Part shown: positions 19,658-28,409 of the stretch, piece by piece
How the letters are laid out: each line of letters opens with the position of its first letter
Numbering within the stretch: the first letter of the stretch is position 1
Assembly: GCF_001425175.1 (NCBI RefSeq)
Contig: NZ_LMDV01000010.1
Span: 186,001-250,000 of the forward strand
Origin: Nocardioides sp. Root1257
Lineage (GTDB): Bacteria; Actinomycetota; Actinomycetes; Propionibacteriales; Nocardioidaceae
Length of the DNA: 64,000 bases
Direction: 5' to 3'
Position numbers and translations under genes: made by a program
The notes under the pieces: model-generated
The model's input: the letters and a program-made list of their open reading frames with translations, nothing else
What the model was told of the DNA's origin: nothing
The model's database searches: none

Positions 19658-20695
19658 TCAGAGGACCCGCGAGATCCAGGCGTTCGGGTCCCCGATCTCC
19701 GCCTTGGTGGGGAGGTTCTCGGGGCGCTCCCAGATGGCGTTGAACTCGGCCATCCCGGCCTTGTCGACCACGGCCCGCACGAAGATCGCCCCGTCCCGGT
19801 ACTGCGCCATCTTGGCGTCCAGCCCGAGCAGCCGTCGCAGCGTGCGGTCGAGGACACCGACGCCCTTGCGACGCTGGGTGAACTTCTTGCGGATCTGCGC
19901 GACGCTCGGGATGACGCTCGGACCGACGCCGTCCATGACCACGTCGGCGTGCCCCTCGAGCAGCGACATGACGCCGGTGACCCGGTCGAGGATCTCCTTC
20001 TGCTCCGGGGTGCTCACCGCCTCGAGGAGGTTGCCGCCGCGCGCGCCGCCCTTGAGCGCCTCGGTGATCCGGCCGAGGCCCTCATCGAACAGGCCCGAGG
20101 GCTCGAGGCTGTCGGCGATGCCCTGCATCTGGCCCAGCAGGTGGCCGCCGAGCCACGGGGTCGCGGTGAACTGCACGCGGTGGGTCTCCTCGTGCAGGCA
20201 GACCCAGAGCCGGAAGTCGTGGGGGTCGACCTGGAGCTCGCGCTCGACGTGCACGATGTTGGGTGCGACGAGCAGCAGCCGCCCGGACGGCTCGAAGAAG
20301 GGGTCGAACTGGCCGAGCACCTTGCCGGCGAGGAAGCCCAGCAGGCCACCGACCTCGGCGCCGGTGATCCGGGAGCCGACGGCGTGGGTGAGCCGCGACG
20401 GCTGCTTGTCACCGGTGAGCTTGGTGACGATCGGCGCGAGCACCGTGGCGAACCCGTCGGCGTTGGCCTGCACCCAGCCCGCCCGGTCGACGACCACGAC
20501 CGGAGCCGTGTCCGCAGGGGCGTCCAGGCCCGTGAACGAGCGGACCAGCCCCGTGGAGCGGTCGGCACCGGCCCGGAGCTCCTCGACGACGGCCGCCGCC
20601 TCGCTCCAGCTGACAGAGGGGCCGTCGCCCGCCAGCCGCGAGCCGATCGACACGGCGAGGTCCCAGTCGACCATGCTCGGGCGGGGCTTTGTCAT
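19658..20695 (-). CDS. Zinc-dependent metalloprotease of the DUF2342 / F420-associated family
   Basis: 345 residues. The active-site helix is LWVCLHEETHRVQFTATPWL (HEXXH at ~174-178), with a plausible third ligand in LLEGHADVVMDGVG (~254). This family is common in actinobacteria next to dacB and tilS, as here, and has been labelled coenzyme F420 biosynthesis associated from genomic context; its substrate is not known to me. No signal peptide, so cytoplasmic. The ATG at 20695 is chosen over upstream frames that overlap dacB. Confidence 0.85.
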   Translation of the reverse strand: MTKPRPSMVDWDLAVSIGSRLAGDGPSVSWSEAAAVVEELRAGADRSTGLVRSFTGLDAPADTAPVVVVDRAGWVQANADGFATVLAPIVTKLTGDKQPSRLTHAVGSRITGAEVGGLLGFLAGKVLGQFDPFFEPSGRLLLVAPNIVHVERELQVDPHDFRLWVCLHEETHRVQFTATPWLGGHLLGQMQGIADSLEPSGLFDEGLGRITEALKGGARGGNLLEAVSTPEQKEILDRVTGVMSLLEGHADVVMDGVGPSVIPSVAQIRKKFTQRRKGVGVLDRTLRRLLGLDAKMAQYRDGAIFVRAVVDKAGMAEFNAIWERPENLPTKAEIGDPNAWISRVL

Positions 20696-20724
20696 GCGCC
20701 GACGGTACCGGTGAGGTCCAACGC

Positions 20725-22134
20725 TCAGGCAGCGCAGCGGCAGGCGGCGAGCGCGGAGGCGATGTCGTCGATGGCGTCCCGCGCATCCAGGGTGTCGAGG
20801 AGCGCGATGTCGTCGGCGAGCACCGCGAACGCCATCGGCGTCCCGGTCCGGTCGACCACCGTGCCGGCGAGACCGCTCACCCCGGTGAGGGTGCCCGTCT
20901 TGGCCCGCACGCTGCCCCGTCCGGCCGCGTCCGACGACCCGTCGAAGCGTTCCGAGAGGGAGCCGCTGAACGCCGCCACCGGCAGCCCGGTCAGCACGCT
21001 GCGCAGCTCCGGGTGGTCGGCCGTGCCGGCGAGGTCGAGCAGCGCGGTCAGGGTCTCGGGGGCGAGCCGGTTGTCGCGCGACAGCCCGCTGCCGTCGAAC
21101 GTCGTGGCGCCGGCGATCGGCACCCCGAGGCCGCCGACGGTGTCGAGTACGGCGGCCGCCCCGTCCTCGAAGGTGGCGGGCGCGCCGGTCGCGATGGCGA
21201 CGTGGCGGGCGAGGACCTCGGCCGCCTGGTTGTCGCTGACGAGCAGGGTGTGCTCGACGACCTGCGACAGCGGCGGGCTCGTGACCCGGGCGAGCTCGGT
21301 GGCGCCCGGGTCGGCGGCACGCGGCTTCGGCACCCCGGCGACGTCGATGCCGGCCCGGGCCAGGGCACCCGCGAACACCGTCGCGGCGACCTGGGCGGGG
21401 TCGTCGACGGGGTCGCCGTCGGGCGACCAGCCCTCGTCGACCCACAGCGACTGGATCGGCGCGGCCACGTCGTCGGGGACGTAGGACGCCGGCCAGTGCG
21501 GGCTGACGTCGGGACCGGTGAAGAGGGTGGCGTCGTACCCGAGCCGGACCCGCGTGGTGCCGTTCGCGCGCAATTGCGCCGCCGTGGCGCGCGCCAGCGT
21601 GACGACGTCGGCGGGCCGGGGGTAGTCGTCGCGCGCCGGGCGGGTCGACGCGAGGAGCGGGTCGCCGCCGCCGACCAGCACGATGCCGCGCGGTCCGGCG
21701 GAGACGACCGTGGTCGCGAACGTGTGCTGGGCGCCCATCGTCTCGAGCGCGGCGGCGGAGGTGAGCAGCTTGAGGGTGGACGCCGGGACGGCCGCGCCCG
21801 AGCCCCGCCGGAGCAGCGTCGCGCCGTCGCTGCCGACGACGGTCGCCAGGACGTGCGGGCCGAGGTCGCCGTCGCGGAGGAGGGGCGCCAGGGCCCGGCG
21901 TACCTTCGCGGGATCGGCGGCGCCGGTCGCGGCCGCGGCGACCGGACTCGGGGTCGTCAGGGCCGGGAGCTCGAGGCCGGGCGGAGGCGCAACCTGCGCG
22001 GGGTCGCGGTCGGGATCGGGCTGGTCATGGTCGAGCCAGTACGCCGTACCTCCGCCCGCAAGCAGAGCCAGGACGAGCGCCACCGGGAGCCAGAACGCGA
22101 GCCGCGAGCCGTGGCGTGCGTCACGTCGACCCAC
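20725..22134 (-). CDS. dacB: D-alanyl-D-alanine carboxypeptidase/endopeptidase, S13 family
   Basis: 469 residues. An N-terminal membrane anchor (~13-32) precedes a periplasmic penicillin-binding protein of the PBP4 class. The three active-site boxes are present: SxxK as PASTLKLL, SxN as VSDNQAAEV and KTG as RAKTGTLTG; a family-typical inserted domain separates the first two. It trims pentapeptide stems or crosslinks in peptidoglycan. It is divergent from ppa with 98 bp between start codons. Confidence 0.92.
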   Translation of the reverse strand: MGRRDARHGSRLAFWLPVALVLALLAGGGTAYWLDHDQPDPDRDPAQVAPPPGLELPALTTPSPVAAAATGAADPAKVRRALAPLLRDGDLGPHVLATVVGSDGATLLRRGSGAAVPASTLKLLTSAAALETMGAQHTFATTVVSAGPRGIVLVGGGDPLLASTRPARDDYPRPADVVTLARATAAQLRANGTTRVRLGYDATLFTGPDVSPHWPASYVPDDVAAPIQSLWVDEGWSPDGDPVDDPAQVAATVFAGALARAGIDVAGVPKPRAADPGATELARVTSPPLSQVVEHTLLVSDNQAAEVLARHVAIATGAPATFEDGAAAVLDTVGGLGVPIAGATTFDGSGLSRDNRLAPETLTALLDLAGTADHPELRSVLTGLPVAAFSGSLSERFDGSSDAAGRGSVRAKTGTLTGVSGLAGTVVDRTGTPMAFAVLADDIALLDTLDARDAIDDIASALAACRCAA

Positions 22135-22232
22135 CTCGCACCCCCTTCGACTCCACGTTTGACCACATTGTGCGGGAGACTGGACGCGGCCCGCCGCGCG
22201 GGCCCACCCTGACTGTGCGAGATGGCCTGACG

Positions 22233-22739
22233 ATGGCGGAGGAAGACGTGCTCGAGTTCGACGTGCTGGTGGAGATCCCCAAGGGCGAGCGCAACAAGTA
22301 CGAGGTCGACCACGAGTCGGGCCGCCTGCGCCTCGACCGGACCCTCTTCACCTCGACGGCGTACCCGGCCGACTACGGCTTCATCGAGGACACCCTCGGC
22401 CAGGACGGCGACCCGCTCGACGCGCTGGTCATCCTCCAGCAGCCGACCTTCCCGGGCTGCCTGATCCGCTGTCGCGCGATCGGCATGTTCCGGATGACCG
22501 ACGAGGCCGGCGGCGACGACAAGGTCCTCTGCGTCCCCGCCCAGGACCCGCGCCTGGAGCACCTGCGCGACATCTCGCACGTGTCGAAGTTCGACCGCCT
22601 CGAGATCCAGCACTTCTTCGAGGTCTACAAGGACCTCGAGCCCGGCAAGTCCGTCGAGGGCGCGGAGTGGGTGGGCCGCACCGAGGCCGAGGCCGAGGTG
22701 CACGCCTCCTTCGAGCGGTTCAAGACCGAGGGTCACTGA
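22233..22739 (+). CDS. ppa: Inorganic pyrophosphatase
   Basis: 168 residues, a normal family I soluble pyrophosphatase. The metal-binding signature DGDPLDALVI is intact, with EIPKGERNKYEVDHESG and YPADYGFIEDTL before it and FEVYKDLEPGKSV near the end. It drives biosynthetic reactions by removing PPi. The ATG at 22233 gives the canonical MAEEDVLEFDVLVEIPKG start; upstream in-frame sequence does not fit the family. It ends 9 bp from the convergent acyl-CoA oxidase-like gene. Confidence 0.96.
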   Translation: MAEEDVLEFDVLVEIPKGERNKYEVDHESGRLRLDRTLFTSTAYPADYGFIEDTLGQDGDPLDALVILQQPTFPGCLIRCRAIGMFRMTDEAGGDDKVLCVPAQDPRLEHLRDISHVSKFDRLEIQHFFEVYKDLEPGKSVEGAEWVGRTEAEAEVHASFERFKTEGH

Positions 22740-22748
22740 CCCCCTCGG

Positions 22749-24734
22749 CTACGCCAGCAGGTCGGGCGAGCGGAGCATCTCCTCCGGGACGCCCCACGCG
22801 TCGACGAGGTCGACCGCGATCGGGCGGATCTTGCGGCACAGGTCGTTGACCTCGCGGCTGATCGCCTTGGACCGCTGCACGGTGAGCCGGCCGTGCTCCA
22901 TGAACCACGCCCGGTCGGCCTCGATCGTGGACAGGGCGAAGAGGTCGCAGAGCAGCCCGAGCGCGACCCGGTTGCCCTCGGGGGCGTCGTCGGGGAGCTC
23001 GCGCAGCCGGTCGACGAAGGCCTCGAGCACCAGCCTCTCCACGTGGGCGTTGGCCGCGCCGATCACGTGGTCCTGGACCTGGGAGAAGACGACACCGGGG
23101 TTCATCTTCTGGTCGATGCCGCGCTTGAGCCGGCGTGCGACCCCGGAGAGCATGTGCTCCTCGCGGAAGCGCAGCATCGCCAGCTGGTAGTCCGAGTCGA
23201 GCAGCCCGGCCTCCTGGTCCCACTGGTCGCCGCCCGGCAGCAGGTCCTTGACCCGCTCGAGCAGCTTGTGGGCCGACGTCCGCTCGATCACGGTGCCCAC
23301 CGCGAGGTTGGTGACGAAGCGGACCATGCCGAGCTGGTCCATGTCCTCGAACTCGCTGGCGTAGTCGGTCAGCAGGCCCTTCGCCACGAGCTGGAGCAGC
23401 ACGTGGTTGTCCCCCTCGAAGGTCGTGAAGATGTCGCTGTCGGCCTTCAGTGCCGCGAACCGGTTGACGGCGAGGTAGCCCGCGCCCCCACACGCCTCGC
23501 GGCACTCCTGGATGGTGCGGGTGGCGTGCCAGGTGCCGAGCGCCTTGGTGCCGGCGGCGCGCCCCTCGAGCTCGCGCCGCGCCACCTCGACGCCGCCGCC
23601 GGGCCCGTCCGCCTCCGTGAAGACGTCGTGCAGCTGGGTGCGGACGACGTCCTGCGCGAAGTGCAGGGCGTAGGTGCGCGCGACCAGCGGCAGCAGCCGC
23701 CGCTGGTGCATGCCGTAGTCGAGGAGCAGCTGCTCCTCGGTGTCGGAGGCCGCCTCGAACTGCCGACGGCGTACGGCGTACCTCGTGGCGATCGCGAGCG
23801 CGACCTTGCTCGCGTTGATGCCGGCGCCGCCGACGCAGACCCGGCCCTGCACGAGGGTGCCGAGCATCGTGAAGAAGCGCTTGTTGGGGTTCTCGACCGA
23901 GCTCTCGTAGACCCCGGCCGGCGACACGTCGGCGAAGCGGTTGAGCAGCGCCTCGCGGGGCACCCGCACGTCGTCGAACCAGATCCGGCCGTTGTCGACC
24001 CCGTTGAGGCCCATCTTGCGGCCGTCGTCCTCGATGCGGACGCCGTCGAGGACCTTGCTGCCCTTGCGGATCGGGACGACGAAGGCGTGCACGCCCTCCG
24101 ACCTCCCGCCCACCTCGAGCTGCGCGAAGACGACGGCAACCTCGGCGTGCCGGGCCGCGTTGCCGATGTAGTCCTTGCGCGCCGCGTCGCCGTGCGTGGT
24201 GATCACGAACTCCTGCGTCGCCACGTCGTACGTCGCCACCGTGCCGAGGGCCTGGACGTTGGAGCCGTGCCCGGACTCGGTCATCGCGAAGCAGCCCATC
24301 AGCTTGCCGGTGACGAGGTCGCGCAGGTAGGCGTCGTGGTGGCGTTGGGTGCCGAGCTGCAGGATCGCCCCGCCGAAGAGGCCGAACTGCACGCCGACCT
24401 TGACCAGCACGGACAGGTCGCCGAAGGCGAGCGTCTCGAAGGCGGCGACCGAGGCGCCGATGTCGCCCCCGCCGCCGTACTCCTCGGGGAAGCCCATCCC
24501 GGTCTGGCCGGTCGCGGCCATCTCGACGACGATGTCGCGGACCCGGTCGCGGAACTCGTCGATGCCGAGCTCGTCGGCCTCGTCGAGGACGGACGCGTAG
24601 TCGGCGAGGTTGGTCCGCACGAGCCGGCGGACCTCGGCGTACTTCCCGTCGAGCAGCTCGGTCAGGGCGGCGACGTCGACCTCGGGCTCCTGGTAGCCGG
24701 GCGCGCTGGACGGTACGGCGGTGTCGGTGGCCAT
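22749..24734 (-). CDS. Acyl-CoA dehydrogenase/oxidase family protein (long, oxidase-like form)
   Basis: 661 residues, much longer than ordinary acyl-CoA dehydrogenases (~380) and similar to acyl-CoA oxidases. FAD-binding segments CFAMTESGHGSNVQ (~148) and KDYIGNAARHAEVAVV, and the C-terminal FAD/catalytic block CREACGGAGYLAVNRF...TTFEGDNHVLLQLVAKGLL with the likely catalytic Glu, are present, followed by ~200 residues of helical oxidase-type domain. It should introduce the 2,3 double bond into acyl-CoAs; whether O2 or ETF accepts the electrons cannot be told. Stands alone between ppa and the NlpC gene. Confidence 0.85.
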   Translation of the reverse strand: MATDTAVPSSAPGYQEPEVDVAALTELLDGKYAEVRRLVRTNLADYASVLDEADELGIDEFRDRVRDIVVEMAATGQTGMGFPEEYGGGGDIGASVAAFETLAFGDLSVLVKVGVQFGLFGGAILQLGTQRHHDAYLRDLVTGKLMGCFAMTESGHGSNVQALGTVATYDVATQEFVITTHGDAARKDYIGNAARHAEVAVVFAQLEVGGRSEGVHAFVVPIRKGSKVLDGVRIEDDGRKMGLNGVDNGRIWFDDVRVPREALLNRFADVSPAGVYESSVENPNKRFFTMLGTLVQGRVCVGGAGINASKVALAIATRYAVRRRQFEAASDTEEQLLLDYGMHQRRLLPLVARTYALHFAQDVVRTQLHDVFTEADGPGGGVEVARRELEGRAAGTKALGTWHATRTIQECREACGGAGYLAVNRFAALKADSDIFTTFEGDNHVLLQLVAKGLLTDYASEFEDMDQLGMVRFVTNLAVGTVIERTSAHKLLERVKDLLPGGDQWDQEAGLLDSDYQLAMLRFREEHMLSGVARRLKRGIDQKMNPGVVFSQVQDHVIGAANAHVERLVLEAFVDRLRELPDDAPEGNRVALGLLCDLFALSTIEADRAWFMEHGRLTVQRSKAISREVNDLCRKIRPIAVDLVDAWGVPEEMLRSPDLLA

Positions 24735-24795
24735 GCCGGAGGACTACCCACCGGAGGTCGGCTTCAAGCGGTGATCTGGACCTCTCGGGCCGAGG

Positions 24796-26091
24796 TCAGG
24801 GCCGGGCGTAGAAGTTCGGGGCGGTCCAGGAGTACATCGAGACCTCCTCGACCGGGCGGCCGGCGCGGGGGGCCTGGATGATCCGGCCGCCGCCGACGTA
24901 GAGCGCGACGTGGTAGATCGAGCCCGGGTCGCCGCTCGAGCCCCAGAAGACCAGGTCGCCGGGCTGGAGCTGGCTCGCGGAGATCGGCGTGGACTGCTCG
25001 TACTGCGCGACCGAGTAGTGCGGCAGGTAGGTGCCGCCCGCGCCCCACGCGCCGGCGGTCAGGCCGGAGCAGTCCCACTGGTTGGGGCCCGCCGCGCCCC
25101 ACTGGTAGGGCTCCCCGATCTGGGCGCGGGCGAACGCGATCGCGGCCTGGGCGCCCGACTTCGGCGCCGGGGTGGCCGCAGGAGGTGGGGCCGGGGCCTC
25201 GGTCGGCTGCTCGGTCGGCGGCTGCGTGGGCTCGTCGGTGGGCTGCTCGGTGGGCTGCTCGGGCTGCTCGGCGGGGGTCGGGGCGGTGGTGGGAGTCGGC
25301 GGTGCCTGCTGCTCCTGCTCCGCCTGCTCCGCGGCGGCCGCGGCCGCCCGGGCCGCGCGGGCCTCCAGCCCGGACTGGCGGCGCTGGGCGAGGTCGACGC
25401 TGATGTGCTCGAGGTCGGCCAGCCGCGCGATCAGGGCGCCCTTCTCCCGCGCGATCGCCTGGGCGTCGGCGGCTGCGGCGTCGGCGGCCCGCTGGGCCCG
25501 CTGCCGCGCGTCGAGCGCGTCCTGCTCGGCCTGCGTGGCCTCGTCAAGCGCGCGGTCGGCCCGGTCCTGGGCGACCTGGGCGACGACCGCCGAGGCCCGG
25601 AACTCGTCGTAGTTGCCGTCGATCGCGTCGGTGGCGTTGCGCATCGTGTCGGTGCGCTCGAGCACGGTGCCGATGCCGTCGGAGTCCAGCACGCCGGCGA
25701 GGGCGGTGAGCTCCGGGGCCAGCTCGTACGACGAGACGACCGCGTCGCTGTAGGCCTGACGCTGCCGCTCCACGTCGGCCTGGGCCGTGGCGACCCCGGC
25801 CTGCGCCTCGGTCGCGGCGTCACGGGCCTGGTCGGCCTTCCACCGCGCCCCGTTGAACGCCTCGGCCGCCTGGGCCGCGGCGACCGCGGACTGCTGCAGC
25901 CGCTGGTTGGCGACCACGAGCCGGGCGCGCACCGCGGCGACGTCGTCGACCTGGGCGCGCACCGCCGTACGGGCGTCGCGGACGTCGGCCTTGCTGGGGA
26001 CGGTGTCGTCGTCGGCGACGGCCATCCCGGCCACCAGGCCGGAGGCCACGAGTGCGAGCACCGTGGTCGCTGCCATCTCGCGCGCTCGCAC
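24796..26091 (-). CDS. Secreted NlpC/P60 peptidoglycan hydrolase with N-terminal coiled coil
   Basis: 431 residues. Signal peptide ALVASGLVAGMAVA, then ~220 residues of Ala/Gln-rich coiled coil as in RipC/CwlO-type proteins, a Pro/Thr/Gln linker with repeated PTEQPTDEP units (~255-300), and an NlpC/P60 domain: QWDCSGLTAGAW supplies the catalytic Cys, YHVALYVGGGRII the His, PRAGRPVEEV a downstream polar residue. It should cleave stem peptides in the wall. The GTG at 26091 has GAGGGG 8 nt upstream; a Met six residues in (26076) is an alternative. FtsEX-like control of coiled-coil hydrolases is known in the family. Confidence 0.9.
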   Translation of the reverse strand: MRAREMAATTVLALVASGLVAGMAVADDDTVPSKADVRDARTAVRAQVDDVAAVRARLVVANQRLQQSAVAAAQAAEAFNGARWKADQARDAATEAQAGVATAQADVERQRQAYSDAVVSSYELAPELTALAGVLDSDGIGTVLERTDTMRNATDAIDGNYDEFRASAVVAQVAQDRADRALDEATQAEQDALDARQRAQRAADAAAADAQAIAREKGALIARLADLEHISVDLAQRRQSGLEARAARAAAAAAEQAEQEQQAPPTPTTAPTPAEQPEQPTEQPTDEPTQPPTEQPTEAPAPPPAATPAPKSGAQAAIAFARAQIGEPYQWGAAGPNQWDCSGLTAGAWGAGGTYLPHYSVAQYEQSTPISASQLQPGDLVFWGSSGDPGSIYHVALYVGGGRIIQAPRAGRPVEEVSMYSWTAPNFYARP

Positions 26092-26244
26092 CGCATCGCC
26101 CCCTCGTCAGGACGCCCCCATCAGGCGTCACTCGGAGCACGCTAGACAACTTTCGTCACATTGGAAACAATTTCCCCAACTTTTTCTCCAGTCACCGGCG
26201 TGTCGGCTTGACGAACTACAACCTTGTAATTCGCGCGCGGCGGC

Positions 26245-26316
26245 GTAGTCCCTGACGAAACGGCCCGGATCGGGGTCGCCCGAGGGCCGTTCCGTCAGGG
26301 ACTACCCCGACGGTCC
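26245..26316. repeat. Dispersed palindromic element, copy 2
   Basis: GTAGTCCCTGACGAAACGGCCC at 26245-26266 faces its near-complement at 26284-26305 (one mismatch in 22), with the CGACGGTCC flank at 26308-26316. It lies 19 bp beyond the stop of the minus-strand PAP2 gene and ~150 bp upstream of the NlpC start. The 26092-26244 stretch between it and NlpC is unusually AT-rich (e.g. 26150-26230) and probably holds the NlpC promoter. Confidence 0.9.
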
Positions 26317-26335
26317 GGTCGCTGGTCGCTAACGC

Positions 26336-27373
26336 TCAGCGGTCGACGGGGACGTGCGAGGTCGTCGTGGTCGGGTGCGAGGAGAGGCCGTGGCGGTCGA
26401 ACTTCTGACCGCTGGCGATGCCGCCGAGGTAGAAGGAGACGAGGGCGATCGCGACGCCCGCGATGTCGTCGGCGACGTAGTGCCAGCCGAAGTAGAGGGT
26501 CGCCACCACGATCAGCCCGAAGTTGACCCAGAAGGCGATCCGGACGATCCGGTTGCGCACCGTGAACTGCACCATCATCGCCCACAGCAGCGCGATGCCC
26601 GTGTGCAGGCTGGCGAACCCGGCCACGGTCTGCGCCTGGCCGTCACCCCACAGCACGCCGTGGCGGGCGCTGACGAGCGACGCGATGAGGTCGCTGGTGC
26701 CGGTGTGCGCGAGGTCGCGGAACAGCCAGTCGTACTCGAGCCCCGGGCCGATCGTGGGCAGTGCGTAGTAGGAGATCGTCCCGAGCGTCCAGGCGATGCC
26801 CTGCGACGTGACGAACCACCAGCCGTAGGACAGGTTGCGCGACCAGACCAGCCAGACCGTCACCATGATCGCGACCATCGGGATGAAGAGCAGGTAGAAG
26901 GTCGACAGGAAGTGCGCCGTCACGTCGGTGCCGAGGATGCCGTGCAGCAGCGAGCTCGGGTAGTGGCCGAAGAAGAGCATCTTGTCGAGGGCGTGCAGCT
27001 CACGGTCGTACGTGCGGTCGCTGACCAGCGGCAGGAACGACTTCAGGTTCCGGTAGCAGACGTAGATGACGTAGAAGCAGACGATGCCGAGCAGCACCAG
27101 CACGATCCGCTCGCGGGTCCAGTGGGTGCGCCACCGGTCGCGCACGAGCTCCGGCCACCGGCTCGGGCGGCCGCGCGAGATCCACAGCGCGCGCGGCACC
27201 AGGTCGAGGAAGAGCGCGCCGATGCACAGGATCGGCAGCCGCACCATGGCCGGGCCGAGGAAGCTGCCGTCGGGGTCGATCAGCGGCCGGCCGAGCGACC
27301 AGGCCGTGATCGCCGCCCACACGAACATGGCGACGGCGTTGACCACGAGCAGGGTCCAGGCACGGCGATACAC
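26336..27373 (-). CDS. PAP2-superfamily membrane phosphatase (AUR1-like)
   Basis: 345 residues with about eight membrane helices. The phosphatase motifs fall late: FASLHTGIALLWAMM (SxxxH-type motif 2) and GWHYVADDIAGVAIA (motif 3 with catalytic His and Asp), the pattern of inositol-phosphorylceramide-synthase-like PAP2 proteins in actinobacteria. Likely acts on a lipid phosphate or transfers a polar head group at the outer membrane face. The start is GTG at 27373. A bulky hydrophilic loop (~80-100) is cytoplasmic by the positive-inside rule. Confidence 0.82.
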   Translation of the reverse strand: MYRRAWTLLVVNAVAMFVWAAITAWSLGRPLIDPDGSFLGPAMVRLPILCIGALFLDLVPRALWISRGRPSRWPELVRDRWRTHWTRERIVLVLLGIVCFYVIYVCYRNLKSFLPLVSDRTYDRELHALDKMLFFGHYPSSLLHGILGTDVTAHFLSTFYLLFIPMVAIMVTVWLVWSRNLSYGWWFVTSQGIAWTLGTISYYALPTIGPGLEYDWLFRDLAHTGTSDLIASLVSARHGVLWGDGQAQTVAGFASLHTGIALLWAMMVQFTVRNRIVRIAFWVNFGLIVVATLYFGWHYVADDIAGVAIALVSFYLGGIASGQKFDRHGLSSHPTTTTSHVPVDR

Positions 27374-27400
27374 GACGGTCAGTGTAGGGAGTGTTCCGAC

Positions 27401-28393
27401 TCAGGCACGGTTCGGTGTCACGGCCAGCCGTGAGGCGTCCACCACCATCGACACCCGGTCGCCGGCCGCCGGGTGGGTGTCCAGGCGGGCCACGGCGTCG
27501 AGCTCCCCGACGCCGTCGACGTCGACGACGACCCGGATCTGCTCCGGCGTCACCCGCGCCGACACGACCGTCCCGGACAGGTCTCCGGCGTCCGAGACCA
27601 CCAGCGCCGAGCGGCGTACGGCGACCGCGGCACCCACTTCCGGCAGACCGGCCGCCCGCAGCAGCACCCCCGCAGGCTCGCCCTCCAGCACCCGGGCGTA
27701 GCCCAGGAAGAGCGCCGTCTCGGGGTCGGCCGGCGCCCGCCAGACCGCGGCGATGTCGCCCTGCTGCACGACCCGGCCCGCGCGCATCACCGCGATCCGG
27801 TCGGCGACGGTGAACGCCTCCTCCTGGTCGTGGGTGACCATCAGGGCGGTCGTCCCGGCCTCGCGCAGGATGTCGCGCAGGTCGTGGGCGAGCCGCTCCC
27901 GCAGACCCGCGTCGAGGGCCGACAGCGGCTCGTCGAGGAGCAGCAGCCGCGGCTGGACCGCCAGCGACCGCGCGAGCGCGACGCGTTGCCGCTCGCCGCC
28001 CGAGAGCGTCGCCGGCAGCCGGTCGCCGTACCCCTCGAGGCCGACCAGCGCGAGCAGCTCCCGGACCCGCGCGGCGGCGTTCGGCGTACGGCGTAGGCGC
28101 AGCGCGTAGCCGACGTTGCGGGCCACCGTGAGGTGCCCGAAGAGCTGGCCGTCCTGGAACATCAGCGCGAAGCCGCGCTTGTGCGTCGGCACGCCGGCCA
28201 GGTCGTCGCCGTCCCAGCCGATCCGGCCGGACGTGACCGGCTCGAGGCCGGCGATCGCGCGCAGCAGCGTCGACTTGCCCGACCCGCTCGGCCCGAGGAC
28301 GGCGAGCACCTGGCCGTACTCGAGCGCGAGCGAGGCGTCCACGACGGCGGGCACGCCGTCGTACGCGACGGAGACCTCGTCGATCGTCAGCAT
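27401..28393 (-). CDS. thiQ: ABC transporter ATP-binding protein of a thiamine-type importer
   Basis: 330 residues. Walker A LGPSGSGKSTLL (~33-44), signature LSGGERQRVALARSL, Walker B LLLLDEPLSALD and THDQ are intact. The C-terminal ~110 residues form a TOBE-like regulatory tail (VSARVTPEQIRVVVDVDGVG) as in FbpC/PotA-group ATPases. It is the last gene of the binding protein-permease-ATPase unit that starts under the TPP riboswitch at 31109, so the importer most likely carries thiamine or a derivative. It follows the permease by 16 bp. Confidence 0.85.
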   Translation of the reverse strand: MLTIDEVSVAYDGVPAVVDASLALEYGQVLAVLGPSGSGKSTLLRAIAGLEPVTSGRIGWDGDDLAGVPTHKRGFALMFQDGQLFGHLTVARNVGYALRLRRTPNAAARVRELLALVGLEGYGDRLPATLSGGERQRVALARSLAVQPRLLLLDEPLSALDAGLRERLAHDLRDILREAGTTALMVTHDQEEAFTVADRIAVMRAGRVVQQGDIAAVWRAPADPETALFLGYARVLEGEPAGVLLRAAGLPEVGAAVAVRRSALVVSDAGDLSGTVVSARVTPEQIRVVVDVDGVGELDAVARLDTHPAAGDRVSMVVDASRLAVTPNRA

Positions 28394-28409
28394 CCCCGGG
28401 TCCTCGACA

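Noticed and set aside
22893..24881. 662-residue plus-strand frame opposite the acyl-CoA oxidase-like gene
   Set aside because: No recognisable motif and composition of a shadow frame; the minus strand has a complete acyl-CoA oxidase-type protein.
26092..26244. ydaO/c-di-AMP riboswitch or MtrA sites upstream of the NlpC gene, as reported for some actinobacterial wall hydrolases
   Set aside because: The leader is too short and lacks the conserved riboswitch core; GTGAC-like words occur but not as a convincing paired site.
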